Below are positions 26,245 through 35,232 of a stretch of 64,000 nucleotides of DNA, piece after piece; the first letter of the stretch is position 1; the number at the start of each line of letters is the position of its first letter. The stretch comes from Thermoflavimicrobium dichotomicum (GTDB taxonomy: Bacteria > Bacillota > Bacilli > Thermoactinomycetales > Thermoactinomycetaceae), in the NCBI RefSeq assembly GCF_900114055.1, contig NZ_FORR01000005.1:62001-126000 (forward strand). Reading direction: 5' to 3'. The translations under genes and the position numbers were made by a program. Under the pieces are notes generated by a model. It did no database searches. It saw only the letters and a list, made by a program, of their open reading frames with translations, and was not told the DNA's origin.

Positions 26245-27225
26245 ATGAAAGGTGTTATTGTAAAAAAAGCAGGTGGTCCAAATCAACTTGAACTTGTTGA
26301 TCTACCAATTCCCCAACCTGGAGAGGGAGAATTGCTTATAAGAGTTCATGCAGCAGGGGTAAATCGCACAGATATATTAACGCGTGAAGGGAAAATGGGA
26401 TATGCAACAAATCCTATCTTAGGTGTTGAAATTGCTGGTACAGTGGTCAAAATCAACGGTGAGAGTTCCTTTTCTGTAGGTGATAGGGTAATGGGTCTCG
26501 TCAACGGCGGTGGTTATGCCGAGTATGCAGTCATGCCAGCCGATCGGGCTATGAAAATTCCTGAGTCTTTATCGTTTGAAGAAGCGGCCGCCATTCCTGA
26601 AGTATTCCTAACCGCTTACCAAACGTTATTTTGGATCGGTAAGCTTCAAAAACAAGAAACCGTCTTAATTCATGCAGGTGCAAGCGGAGTTGGGACAGCA
26701 GCTATTCAACTGGCAAAAAAACTTTGCGACGCGGAGATTATCGTTACTGCTGGTTCTAAAAGAAAGCTCGACTTCTGCCAAGAGCTTGGGGCTGATGTTC
26801 TTATAAATTACAAGGAGCAGTCATTCGACGAAGAGGTACTAAAAGCCACTAATCGTAGGGGTGTAGACTTGATTTTAGACTTTATCGGTGCTGATTATTG
26901 GGAGAAAAACCTCGCAAGTATTAAAGTCGAAGGTCGATGGGTCCTTATTGGTATACTGGGCGGAAGTGAATTGGAAAAGATTAACCTATTTACCTTGATG
27001 TCAAAGTGCATCCAATTAACAGGGACATTACTAACCCCAAGAAGTGATGAATACAAAGCTCTTTTAACCCAAGACTTTGCTGAAATCGTAACACCTTATT
27101 TAGAACGGGGAGAAATAAGGCCCATTATTGACACGACGTTTCCTATCGAAATGGTAGGAAAAGCTCATACGTATATGGAAGAGAACCGGAATGTTGGAAA
27201 AATTATACTTCGAGTTCAGGAGTAA
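26245..27225 (+). CDS. Zinc-independent alcohol dehydrogenase/quinone oxidoreductase family
   Basis: A 326-residue medium-chain dehydrogenase of the NAD(P)H:quinone oxidoreductase (QOR/TP53I3-like) type: GVEIAGTVV, HAGASGVGTAAIQLAK nucleotide-binding motif, and the absence of the zinc-ligand cysteines. It reduces quinones or enones with NADPH. Preceded by AGGGGGATG. Lies between EamA and LysR. Confidence 0.9.
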   Translation: MKGVIVKKAGGPNQLELVDLPIPQPGEGELLIRVHAAGVNRTDILTREGKMGYATNPILGVEIAGTVVKINGESSFSVGDRVMGLVNGGGYAEYAVMPADRAMKIPESLSFEEAAAIPEVFLTAYQTLFWIGKLQKQETVLIHAGASGVGTAAIQLAKKLCDAEIIVTAGSKRKLDFCQELGADVLINYKEQSFDEEVLKATNRRGVDLILDFIGADYWEKNLASIKVEGRWVLIGILGGSELEKINLFTLMSKCIQLTGTLLTPRSDEYKALLTQDFAEIVTPYLERGEIRPIIDTTFPIEMVGKAHTYMEENRNVGKIILRVQE

Positions 27226-27302
27226 CTTTCCAAGGTTCTGGTGCAAAAAGAATCATACAAACAAGCCATTACCGAATCTGAGGCCCGCTGAAAGAAAAAT
27301 TG

Positions 27303-27338
27303 ACCCGGGGAGGTACAGAAGTACCCTCCGGGTTTTTT
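27303..27338 (+). terminator. Strong terminator after the oxidoreductase gene
   Basis: ACCCGGGGAGGTAC and GTACCCTCCGGGT form a GC-rich hairpin followed by six T. Confidence 0.9.
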
Positions 27339-27750
27339 GCGGCCGGAGGAAACACAAATTTTCGCGAAACGAAAACCACGACCGGAGGTCATCGCATGGA
27401 ACATTGGCCAATGTATAAGTGCGCCCTTCGGTAAACTAATTCCCTCGATCCGATCAAGTTGTGATACGGATTTTGACTACTTTCTCGAAGTGAAAAGCGA
27501 GCGTGAATAGAGTGAGGGGGCGGAGGCTCGCTGTCAATCGAACCGTGGAATACCGGAGCCGTTCCCGGGGTCTTGCGGGCTTAATCCCCGGGATCACAAG
27601 GAAAGTCGAAATGGGAATCCGGGGGGTGGGGGGAGGCCTTCAAAGAAGAAACGCACGGTTTTCCGCGCGTTTCTTCTTAACTTGATTTCCTTCGTTAAAA
27701 TCCCTCCTCATTTGGGGTATTATTACTTTTTTGTTAATATAATAAATATC
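27339..27750. other. GC-rich, gene-free patch with a hairpin
   Basis: The DNA from about 27280 to 27680 is much richer in G+C than the EamA and LysR genes on either side. No frame of convincing length or codon use is seen. It ends in a perfect 12-bp stem, AAGAAGAAACGC (27643-27654) with GCGTTTCTTCTT (27667-27678), which may be a terminator. It could be imported DNA, a relic, or an RNA gene. Confidence 0.5.
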
Positions 27751-28644
27751 TTAAGCAGAAAAAGGCTCAGATTTATGAAATTGATTCATGATGTTAATAA
27801 ATTCTTTTGTAGCAGGTGTTACTTCATTAAATGAGTGTGCAATTATACCGATCTCACGAGTTATCTTTGGATTAATATCTTTTACGAGTAAATTATGAGA
27901 CACAGAAGAAAGTGTAAAGTTTGAAGTAATACCTATACCTAAATTATTTTTGACCATAGTAATTAAAGTTTCGACATTTTGGACTGTTAGGTTCTCTTTA
28001 AATTCAATATTATTTTTTTGAAACATGTTTGATATAACGGTTTCGTGTCCTCCTTTACAAAAAATAATTTCATTACGATATTTTTCCAGGTCAACAATTT
28101 TTTCTTGACTTAATGGATGATTATGAGGAAGTATTGCGACCATATAATCATGGTATAGTATTTCAAATTCATATGGATCAAAGGGAGATATAACGATCCC
28201 TATATCAACAGTTCGATCCTTCACCCATTCTTTTATTTGATTTGAGGTTCCTTCTGCTAATTCTATATTAACAAGCGGATATTTCGACCTGAATAATGCG
28301 ATGGGCTTAGGTAGAATATTTGTTGATGCAGCAGGAAAAGAACCAATCTTAACCTTACCACTTAGAAGATTATTTTCCCGACTAGCAACTTGATATATTT
28401 TATTCTCGATAACTTTCATTTGTCTCGCCAATATAAGAATTTCTTTTCCCACTTCAGTGAGTGTTAGTCCATTTTGCTTATCCCTATTAAACAATTTAAT
28501 TTTCAGGGATTCCTCTAAATTTTTCACTGCTTTACTGACCGCTGGCTGTGAAATAAATAGCTCTTTAGCCGCCTCTGTAATATTCATTTTTTCCGCGGCT
28601 TTCAAAAATATTTTAAGGTTATTCATATTTATATTCATATCCAA
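27751..28644 (-). CDS. LysR-family regulator
   Basis: A 297-residue protein with an N-terminal HTH (MNITEAAKELFISQPAVSKAVKNLE) and a LysR substrate-binding domain of the CysB/CbbR type. The TTG at 28644 has AGGAGG 9 bases upstream; ATGs 6 and 18 bases further in are less well placed. It points away from the intergenic AT-rich region and may regulate the EamA and oxidoreductase genes, but they are not adjacent-divergent, so this is a guess. Confidence 0.88.
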   Translation of the reverse strand: MDMNINMNNLKIFLKAAEKMNITEAAKELFISQPAVSKAVKNLEESLKIKLFNRDKQNGLTLTEVGKEILILARQMKVIENKIYQVASRENNLLSGKVKIGSFPAASTNILPKPIALFRSKYPLVNIELAEGTSNQIKEWVKDRTVDIGIVISPFDPYEFEILYHDYMVAILPHNHPLSQEKIVDLEKYRNEIIFCKGGHETVISNMFQKNNIEFKENLTVQNVETLITMVKNNLGIGITSNFTLSSVSHNLLVKDINPKITREIGIIAHSFNEVTPATKEFINIMNQFHKSEPFSA

Positions 28645-28886
28645 TTGGTTATACCTCCTATCTAAAAAAAGTAATTAAGTTATGAGTATATATAACATAT
28701 TATTTAAAAAAAAATAAAGGGCAAGGATTTGCAGGCCATATAAAAGCAGACGGAACCCCAAACATTGAAATGACATTGCGTTATGTTAAACCTGGTTAAA
28801 GAAGCGGATGCGATGGAAATAATTAGTTGAGATTAATGTTGATTTGCATGTGCAATGGGTTAAAAAGACATCAGGAGGAATAGCAC

Positions 28887-29058
28887 GTGTGCAAGTATAC
28901 TCCCTGCTCCAGTGAAGAAACCCATAACTGGTGACCTAGATTGTACGGATTTCAAAACACAAAAAGAAGCTCAGCGATTCTTTGAATCCTATCAACCTGG
29001 CGATCCATACAAGCTGGATCGAGATCATGACGATATCGCATGCGAGCAGTTACCATAA
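28887..29058 (+). pseudogene. Excalibur (calcium-binding) domain remnant
   Basis: A frame ending at 29058 encodes LDCTDFKTQKEAQRFF, then YQPGDPYKLDRDHDDIACEQLP, a complete Excalibur motif. The only well-placed start (AGGAGG, then GTG at 28887) is in a different frame that stops after 15 codons, so the gene looks frameshifted. Another fragment just upstream (about 28734-28799, ADGTPNIEMTLRYVKPG) may be part of the same decayed surface or nuclease protein. Confidence 0.6.
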
Positions 29059-29139
29059 AGAAAAGTGCATACGGAGGCAAGGCACAGAATGGATCAACAT
29101 CTTAGTTTTTTTAGATAGGTTTTTTATGGAGGTAGTGAT

Positions 29140-29985
29140 ATGAGTTTGAATCTTCAACTGGTAAATTCACCACCAACAACACCAGAAGTAGTTAGAGAGG
29201 CAGTACGGTTGTTTGCTCAACCTAGAGAAACATATAATATATACAATATTAGGGCTTTGAGCTCAGGAAATATTTATCATTATGCAACATTTTTTTATGG
29301 AAAAGCAGGAACGGTTATTTCTAAGGATATTAAAGGGATCTTAATAGTTAATGCTAATGGGATGGTACCATCTTTTTACGAAAGTATAGAGCCTATGAGT
29401 TTAATCTTTAATGCAGATGGAAGAATTAATGTGATTTTAACAAAGTGCCACAAACTAACCCAAAGACCCATGTGGAAATGGAATAAAATAAATCAACTGC
29501 TAGATAAACTCCACCCATACATAACAAAATCGGCGAATCATGAACTGCTACATTTATATACCCTATACAAACAAATTCCAGATACGATGTTTCGCACCCA
29601 AAATGAGTTAAACGAAATCGTTGAAAAAGGGAAGCGGCTATTGGCTGAATTGAGCACAGACTATCTCGTGACAGAAGATTTCGAGCATAGAGTCCGCCAA
29701 GTGTACAATCGCATGATGTATTGTATTGCGGATCAGTTAAAAATACAGACGGAAACCTATCAAGAACGGCAACGCTTTTTTCAGATACTTCGAAAATCGA
29801 TTCCTTATTTTGACCTGTTGGGAAAATGGCATTACTATTATTTAAGGCTGCATGATTTGGAAATGAAGGTAACGGATCGCATTCGAAACGAACATGAACG
29901 TTTTATGGCTGACATCACCAATGAAAAAGCCAATCAGCGTCAATTTGAAGAAGCTTTACGATGCCTTCGTAACCCGAAAGAGTAA
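29140..29985 (+). CDS. Hypothetical protein, 281 residues
   Basis: GGAGGTAGTGAT precedes the ATG. The N-terminal half (about 1-120) is beta-rich and the C-terminal half is strongly helical and charged. No signal peptide, membrane helix or known motif. The gene is followed after 18 bases by a PghP/YjqB-like gene, so the two may form an operon. I do not recognise the family. Confidence 0.7.
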   Translation: MSLNLQLVNSPPTTPEVVREAVRLFAQPRETYNIYNIRALSSGNIYHYATFFYGKAGTVISKDIKGILIVNANGMVPSFYESIEPMSLIFNADGRINVILTKCHKLTQRPMWKWNKINQLLDKLHPYITKSANHELLHLYTLYKQIPDTMFRTQNELNEIVEKGKRLLAELSTDYLVTEDFEHRVRQVYNRMMYCIADQLKIQTETYQERQRFFQILRKSIPYFDLLGKWHYYYLRLHDLEMKVTDRIRNEHERFMADITNEKANQRQFEEALRCLRNPKE

Positions 29986-30003
29986 TGAGGTGAGACCTTA
30001 TTC

Positions 30004-30699
30004 ATGCCTGATGTTTATCGTAGCATGACAGAGCTCTATCAGCATGAAACAGAAGGAGTCAATTATACGAAAGAATGGAAAAGACATAAAAAAAGTACAT
30101 ATTCAGATCCTGGATTTGAAACAGTGATTATTGCTCCGCATGGGGGATCGATTGAAATAGGAACGACAGAATTGGCTTTGGCTACAGCAGGCTATACAAG
30201 TGATTTCAATGGCACAACGGAAACAGCCGAAGTGTATGACTACTTCATTTTTAATGGTCTTAATCAAAGAGGAGAAAATCAGAGACTTCATGTAACCAGT
30301 ACGCGTTATGATGATCCCATTGCATTGGAGCTAATCGAAAATTCGATGCGTACACTGGCTTATCATGGCTGCAGAGATTTACAGCCAACCGGTGGTTATG
30401 ATGGTTACCAAGCGTGCTTGATAGGGGGACGGGATATCGATTTGATGGAAAAAATAAGAAGACATTTGGCAGAAGAAGGATTTCATGCGTGGATCACCCG
30501 AGATAAAAGGCTCAGAGGGCATTCGTCGAAAAATTTAATTAATCGCAATAAACAGGCCAAAGGCGTTCAGTTAGAATTAACAACTTCGTTACGTTGGTCG
30601 TTTTTTGCCAACCATACCAGAAGTCAGCGCAGAAAAACAACGACACCGGACTTTTGGAAGTTTGTCAATGCAGTAAGAAGAGCATTGAGTGCAACATAA
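30004..30699 (+). CDS. Poly-gamma-glutamate hydrolase/YjqB-type protein (PghP family)
   Basis: A 231-residue zinc-peptidase-like protein. IIAPHGGSIEIGTTELA and RLHVTSTRYDDPIALELI carry the conserved histidines, and YDGYQACLIGGRD and INRNKQAKGVQLELTTSLR complete the family pattern. Phage PghP uses this fold to cut the gamma-PGA capsule of Bacillus hosts; YjqB is the PBSX-prophage relative. No prophage genes adjoin here. No signal peptide is seen. Confidence 0.83.
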   Translation: MPDVYRSMTELYQHETEGVNYTKEWKRHKKSTYSDPGFETVIIAPHGGSIEIGTTELALATAGYTSDFNGTTETAEVYDYFIFNGLNQRGENQRLHVTSTRYDDPIALELIENSMRTLAYHGCRDLQPTGGYDGYQACLIGGRDIDLMEKIRRHLAEEGFHAWITRDKRLRGHSSKNLINRNKQAKGVQLELTTSLRWSFFANHTRSQRRKTTTPDFWKFVNAVRRALSAT

Positions 30700-30720
30700 A
30701 CCAAAATGGATTGACTCAGA

Positions 30721-30752
30721 CCATCTAATTAGATTATTATCTAATTAGATGG
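30721..30752. promoter_or_regulatory. Double palindrome operator, ArsR-type
   Basis: CCATCTAATTAGAT (30721-30734) and its exact inverse ATCTAATTAGATGG (30739-30752) are separated by TATT. Each arm holds its own 12-base palindrome ATCTAATTAGAT. It lies directly before an ArsR-type gene and is the likely autoregulatory site. Confidence 0.75.
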
Positions 30753-30778
30753 TTATCAAATTTAAAGGAGAAATGGTT

Positions 30779-31372
30779 TTGCAACTGAGTCGCATTGTTC
30801 AGTTTCATAAGGTGTTAGCTGATCCAACTCGTATTCGAATTTTGAGAATATTGGCCAATGGCCCTTTGCATGGTCAGGCTCTGGCTGGAAAGTTGGGGTT
30901 AACTCCGCCAACCATTACCCATCATGTGACCAAACTGCGAGAAGCAGGATTGGTGTATGAACGACGATATAAGAATACGATTTATTTTCATTTGAACGAT
31001 CAAGCATTGAGAAGAGATGCTCAAGCGATTATTGATTTGGTCCTGAAAGACCAAGAACCATTAGAGCGGAGTGAAGAAACCATGGAATCAGATCGTGAAA
31101 GACTGGCTGTGATTCAAAACTTTTTCACCGCTGACGGAAAACTCAAGCAAATTCCAGTGAAGCTTAAGAAGAAATTGATGGTGCTGGAATATTTGGTCCG
31201 GGATCTAAAAGTCGGAAAAAAATATACAGAACAGGAAATCAACGAGTACATCAAGCAGTTTCATGAGGATTATGCTACCATCCGTCGTGAATTAGTCGTT
31301 CACAACTTTATGTACCGAGATAAAGGAATTTATGAATTAAATCCACCTGATCTTTGGAATACGAGTAAATAG
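30779..31372 (+). CDS. ArsR-type HTH regulator with DUF2087 domain
   Basis: The N-terminal winged helix (LADPTRIRILRILANGPLHGQALAGKLGLTPPTITHHV) is of the ArsR type, and the C-terminal DUF2087 domain (about 110-195) ends in YATIRRELVVHNFMYRDKGIYEL. TTG at 30779 is chosen because AAGGAG sits 8 bases before it; an ATG 6 bases upstream is too close, and the ATG at 30749 lies inside the operator. No metal-binding cysteines are seen, so the signal is unknown. Confidence 0.87.
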   Translation: MQLSRIVQFHKVLADPTRIRILRILANGPLHGQALAGKLGLTPPTITHHVTKLREAGLVYERRYKNTIYFHLNDQALRRDAQAIIDLVLKDQEPLERSEETMESDRERLAVIQNFFTADGKLKQIPVKLKKKLMVLEYLVRDLKVGKKYTEQEINEYIKQFHEDYATIRRELVVHNFMYRDKGIYELNPPDLWNTSK

Positions 31373-31414
31373 GTGATCTCCTACTTTTTACAAATATCTT
31401 TAAGGATGATATGA

Positions 31415-31960
31415 ATGCAACTGATACCTGACTATTGGGAAACAAGACGATTATATATAAGAGATGCCATCATGGATCAAGATTTGGAATATTTACAGTC
31501 TCTTTACGACAAAAGTGCCTATATCGGAAAATGGGATAACCATCGGAGAAATGTAGAAGATCAGTATATATTTCGATGTTTGACAGAGGGAGATTTGCCG
31601 CCGAATGGGCGAAAGGAACTATTTAAAGTACAACCCATTTTTCACAAAGAGTCGAATGAAATGATGGGTCTTATTTTTTTGTATCATGGGTATCCATCGC
31701 CTGATATTTTGTGGATTGCTTTCTTTTTTATCAGTCAGGAATATCAGGCACAGAAGTATGGTCAAGAGGTCATTCAACAATTATTTCATGGTGCTAGAGG
31801 TGCGAACTATACAAAAGTTCGTCTAGGTGTAGCTTTAAAGAATTGGCCTGCCCTTCGATTTTGGACTCGACTCGGGTTTAATCGGATTATTGGCGTTTTC
31901 GGGGATCCCATCCACAGTGAGTATACTTTTTCAAGTGTTGTTTTGGAAGCAAGTTTATAA
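31415..31960 (+). CDS. GNAT-family N-acetyltransferase
   Basis: A 181-residue acetyltransferase with the central FFISQEYQAQKYGQEVIQQLF acetyl-CoA loop and ALKNWPALRFWTRLGF. The N-terminal ETRRLYIRDA is typical of the RimJ/aminoglycoside-type branch. Acceptor unknown. Downstream of the ArsR gene by 42 bases and possibly in its transcript. Confidence 0.8.
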   Translation: MQLIPDYWETRRLYIRDAIMDQDLEYLQSLYDKSAYIGKWDNHRRNVEDQYIFRCLTEGDLPPNGRKELFKVQPIFHKESNEMMGLIFLYHGYPSPDILWIAFFFISQEYQAQKYGQEVIQQLFHGARGANYTKVRLGVALKNWPALRFWTRLGFNRIIGVFGDPIHSEYTFSSVVLEASL

Positions 31961-32055
31961 AGTTTGGTTGCAGGATGGATGGCTCTTTTGTCGTTTTTCA
32001 ACTTCGTATAATTTGTTTTTTCATGTTTCACCCTATGTTAAAAGGAGGTTGAAAC

Positions 32056-32496
32056 ATGATTCGAAGCTTGTCGCATGTTTGTATTGTAGTCAGGGACTAT
32101 GATGAAGCATTGCAATGGTATACGGAAAAACTGGGGCTTACGATCAAAGTGAATGAATCTAATGGTTCTGGTTTTCGGTGGGTTACCGTCTCTCCAAAAG
32201 GACAGGAAAATGTCGAAATCGTCTTATATCAAACATCACCGGATGAAAAAGATCCTGCATTGAAACAGGTGGGGATGACTTCGGGTTGGGTCTTTGATAC
32301 GGACAACTGCAAACAAACCGTGGAAGAACTCCGACAAAAAGGGGTACAGATTTTGATGGAGCCAAATTATGCACCTTGGGGAACACAGGCTGTTTTTACT
32401 GATTTATACGGAAACAAGTTTGTTTTGGTGGAACCCCGTACTTTTACGCAACAAGAATTGGATGAATTTGAAAATTGGGACCCAACTGAAAGGTAA
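32056..32496 (+). CDS. VOC-family glyoxalase-like protein
   Basis: A 146-residue single VOC domain: SHVCIVVRDYDEALQWYTEKLGL at the start and FTDLYGNKFVLVEP at the end. AAAGGAGG is well placed before the ATG. Likely a metal-dependent detoxification or resistance protein; substrate unknown. Confidence 0.87.
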   Translation: MIRSLSHVCIVVRDYDEALQWYTEKLGLTIKVNESNGSGFRWVTVSPKGQENVEIVLYQTSPDEKDPALKQVGMTSGWVFDTDNCKQTVEELRQKGVQILMEPNYAPWGTQAVFTDLYGNKFVLVEPRTFTQQELDEFENWDPTER

Positions 32497-32567
32497 CCTC
32501 CTATTGTATCAAAGTGTCTATTCCATTTGGGGTAATTCCTGGTTTTGAGGCTTGAAAATAGGCTTGT

Positions 32568-32626
32568 AAGAAAAAGAGAGCGGATGTTCCATATGACACA
32601 ATGGGATAGCTGCTCTCTTTTTCTTT
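32568..32626. terminator. Hairpin terminator
   Basis: AAGAAAAAGAGAGC pairs over 14 bases with GCTCTCTTTTTCTT around a 30-base loop. The descending arm is T-rich. Confidence 0.7.
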
Positions 32627-32720
32627 AACAAATTTTTTATTGGCTTTAATAATCAATTCATAAAAATAAAACATTGATTTGTTAGGATAATGAGAGCAGT
32701 GAATAGAAAGAGGGGAGTAT

Positions 32721-33482
32721 ATGGCAACGCTTGAAAAGAAAGAGTCTTTACTAGTAAAGATAGCCGAAACAAAGCATGAACTGGAGCAAACATTCCGCCT
32801 TCGTTACCAAGTGTTTGTGGAAGAAGCGAATAACAGGCATTTGCAAAATGAAAAAGGGATCGAACAAGATGTATATGATGACGATTGTGATCATTTGATT
32901 GTATTGGATCAGGAAACGAATCAAGTGATAGGAACCTATCGTTTATTACCCGGAGAACGGGCAGTGATTGGTAAAGGATTTTATTCTGAAACAGAATTTG
33001 ATTTATCCCATTTTTCTGTCAATAAGACTTTATGTTTGGAAGTGGGGCGAAGTTGTGTAGCACCAGAACATCGGAATGGAAGAGTGATTCAGTTATTGTG
33101 GGCAGGGATTGCAGATTATATTAAACGCTCAGGACATCAATATCTGATCGGGTGTGTCAGTATGGAGGGGAAATGCAAAGAAAATATCAATGAAATCTAC
33201 AGTATCTTAAAAGATGAAAACATGATTACAGACGACTTTCAAGTCCGGCCCCAGAATACTCACCGCATGGAACAGCTTCATTATTTGCAGATCGATCACA
33301 AGTTGAAAAAACAGTGGCAGAAAAAACTTCCGCCATTAATTAAAGGATACCAGTGGCTGGGAGCAAAACTGGCTGGGCAACCAGCGTTTGACCCTGTCTT
33401 TCAAACGATTGATTTCTTTGTAGTATTGGAAACTGCAAAGATCACCAAGCGATATCAGCGACGTTTTCTGTCCACAAACTAA
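32721..33482 (+). CDS. OlsB-like GNAT N-acyltransferase (acyl-ACP:amine)
   Basis: A 253-residue protein of the OlsB/autoinducer-synthase-like GNAT group. FRLRYQVFVEE at the start, a YRLLPGERAV strand and LEVGRSCVAPEHRNGRVIQLLWAGI match the acyl-ACP N-acyltransferases that make lyso-ornithine lipid. GAGGGGAG precedes the ATG. A second acyltransferase gene of the LpxL type follows after 14 bases. Together they could make a diacyl aminolipid as OlsB and OlsA do. The amino substrate is not known. Confidence 0.72.
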   Translation: MATLEKKESLLVKIAETKHELEQTFRLRYQVFVEEANNRHLQNEKGIEQDVYDDDCDHLIVLDQETNQVIGTYRLLPGERAVIGKGFYSETEFDLSHFSVNKTLCLEVGRSCVAPEHRNGRVIQLLWAGIADYIKRSGHQYLIGCVSMEGKCKENINEIYSILKDENMITDDFQVRPQNTHRMEQLHYLQIDHKLKKQWQKKLPPLIKGYQWLGAKLAGQPAFDPVFQTIDFFVVLETAKITKRYQRRFLSTN

Positions 33483-33496
33483 GGAGCGATTCATAG

Positions 33497-34387
33497 ATGT
33501 ATAGTTGGATTGGCAAGCTTACGGCTCATGAACGCATATGTAAAACACTGGCTCGTATATTTGAACTGCTTCCCAAATCGGTTTCTCTGTTTTTTTTAAC
33601 TGCACTTGCTCATCTCTTTTATTTTTGTATACCATCGTTAAGAAAACAAATTCAGAGGAACATGAAGGATATTTTATCAGATAAGTCTGAAAAAGAAATA
33701 CATCAAGAGTGTAGACGCTATTATGTTCACTTATTCGTGATTTTATCTGAGATATTTTTTCATACCCTTCAGGATAAGCAGTTAGAAAGATTTGAAGTAA
33801 AAGGTGAAGGATATTTACGTCAAGCGTTACAGGAAGGAAAAGGAGCGATTGTTTATACATTGCACTTGGGCAATTTCTTTTACTACTATTGGTATCTGTC
33901 TCGTCGATATCCATGCTTGACAGTAGTAACTGCGGGCAGTCCGGAATTGCGTCCGATCTATTTGCTATTTCAAGAGATGGGATGTAAAGGGCTTGATTAT
34001 GATCATACACCACCACTCGCTCTTTTAAGGGAACTGAGAGATCACTTGCAAAATAATGGGGTTGTGTTTTTGCTCGGCGACTTTTGGAGACCCAACTTCC
34101 CCAAAGCGCATTTTTTTGATCGAATTACTCGCACTCCACAGGGAACAGCTGTTTTAGCCATCGAGCAACAAGTACCTGTCATTCCTTTTTATGGTTATAG
34201 AAAACAAGGTTATCAGCATGAACTGGTTTTTCATCCGTCACTCTATCTACATGAGAAATATGACAAAAAGCAACGAGAAGAAGCGACCAATGAGCTGAAT
34301 CGGATCCTGGAAAGGATCATCAAAGAACAGCCCAGTTCTTGGTTTTATTGGTTTAATGTCGATGAGCGTTGGGAGAAAGAGCCGTGA
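33497..34387 (+). CDS. LpxL/HtrB-like lysophospholipid acyltransferase
   Basis: A 296-residue protein with an N-terminal membrane helix (about 28-46) and the LpxL/HtrB/PatA fold: YTLHLGNFFYYYW, GVVFLLGDFWRPNF and PQGTAVLAIEQQVPVIPFYG. The usual HX4(D/E) active-site motif reads HLGNFF here, so the acidic partner of the histidine is a phenylalanine. LpxL homologues normally serve lipid A or PIM synthesis, neither expected in this host. Coupled to the OlsB-like gene, it may add the second acyl chain of an aminolipid. Confidence 0.75.
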   Translation: MYSWIGKLTAHERICKTLARIFELLPKSVSLFFLTALAHLFYFCIPSLRKQIQRNMKDILSDKSEKEIHQECRRYYVHLFVILSEIFFHTLQDKQLERFEVKGEGYLRQALQEGKGAIVYTLHLGNFFYYYWYLSRRYPCLTVVTAGSPELRPIYLLFQEMGCKGLDYDHTPPLALLRELRDHLQNNGVVFLLGDFWRPNFPKAHFFDRITRTPQGTAVLAIEQQVPVIPFYGYRKQGYQHELVFHPSLYLHEKYDKKQREEATNELNRILERIIKEQPSSWFYWFNVDERWEKEP

Positions 34388-34524
34388 TGGGCTGGGTCTT
34401 AGCAGGAGAAGTATGAAATAAGAAGTTGCCAAGCGAAGAGTATATATGATAAAAAAGGAAATATGGCGATTGCAATCAGATATGATCGATGTTCAAAACG
34501 TTTGATTAAAAAGGGGTTAAACCG

Positions 34525-35070
34525 ATGAAGTTGATTGCCATCTATGGAAGTTCCCGTGAAAAAGGAAATTCTGAACTGCTAACAGAGCAGGTACTGAAAG
34601 AGATCCCAGCAGAGCGAATCTATCTGCGGGAAAAAAATATACTTCCGATCGTGGACAAAAGACATGAAGCGGAAGGTTTTAGTCCTGTCGATGATGATTA
34701 TCATGAAGTCATTACCCGAGTAATGGAACATGATGTCATTATTTTTGCTACTCCATTATATTGGTACGGCATGTCAGGAATCATGAAAAATTTTATTGAC
34801 CGATGGTCTCATAGTTTGCGAGATGATCGTTACAATTTTAAGGAAAAGATGCAAGGGAAGAAAGCATACGTGATCATTGCAGGAGGAGAACAAGCTCGAA
34901 TCAAGGGATTACCCCTGGTCCAACAGTTCCAGTATATTTTCGATTTTATGTCGATGCATTTTGCTGGATATATGATTGGTCAAGGAAATAAGCCCGGAGA
35001 TGTTCTCCAGGATGACCGTGCAATGTCAGATGCACAATATTTGAATCAGCAGTTAAAAAGCATGATATAA
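34525..35070 (+). CDS. NADPH-dependent FMN reductase (flavodoxin-like)
   Basis: A 181-residue flavodoxin-fold protein with the phosphate-binding IYGSSREKGNSELL and the TPLYWYGMSGIMKNFIDRW loop typical of multimeric flavodoxin-type NAD(P)H oxidoreductases such as WrbA/iron-sulfur flavoproteins without the cluster cysteines. It uses NAD(P)H to reduce quinones, dyes or metals. AAGGGG precedes the ATG. Single gene with its own terminator. Confidence 0.88.
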   Translation: MKLIAIYGSSREKGNSELLTEQVLKEIPAERIYLREKNILPIVDKRHEAEGFSPVDDDYHEVITRVMEHDVIIFATPLYWYGMSGIMKNFIDRWSHSLRDDRYNFKEKMQGKKAYVIIAGGEQARIKGLPLVQQFQYIFDFMSMHFAGYMIGQGNKPGDVLQDDRAMSDAQYLNQQLKSMI

Positions 35071-35085
35071 TCAAGATCATGTGAG

Positions 35086-35117
35086 AAAAGATCCCGAATG
35101 GTTTTGGGATCTTTTTA
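35086..35117 (+). terminator. Terminator after the FMN reductase gene
   Basis: AAAAGATCCC pairs with GGGATCTTTT and is followed by T residues. Confidence 0.92.
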
Positions 35118-35232
35118 TTTTTGGGATCTAAATTGATAATAGTTATATTTTTTTAATAATTATTTATATGTTAATATAGAGTCAGAGAATTTCATGCTTG
35201 AAACAAAAGTGATCAAAAGGAGATAATCGAAT

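Noticed and set aside
27419-27680. A group II intron remnant starting at GTGCGCC
   Set aside because: The 5' motif is short, and no domain V hairpin, intron-encoded protein or 3' end is seen.
30004-30699. A prophage, because of the PghP/YjqB-type gene
   Set aside because: No integrase, capsid, terminase, tail or lysis genes lie nearby.
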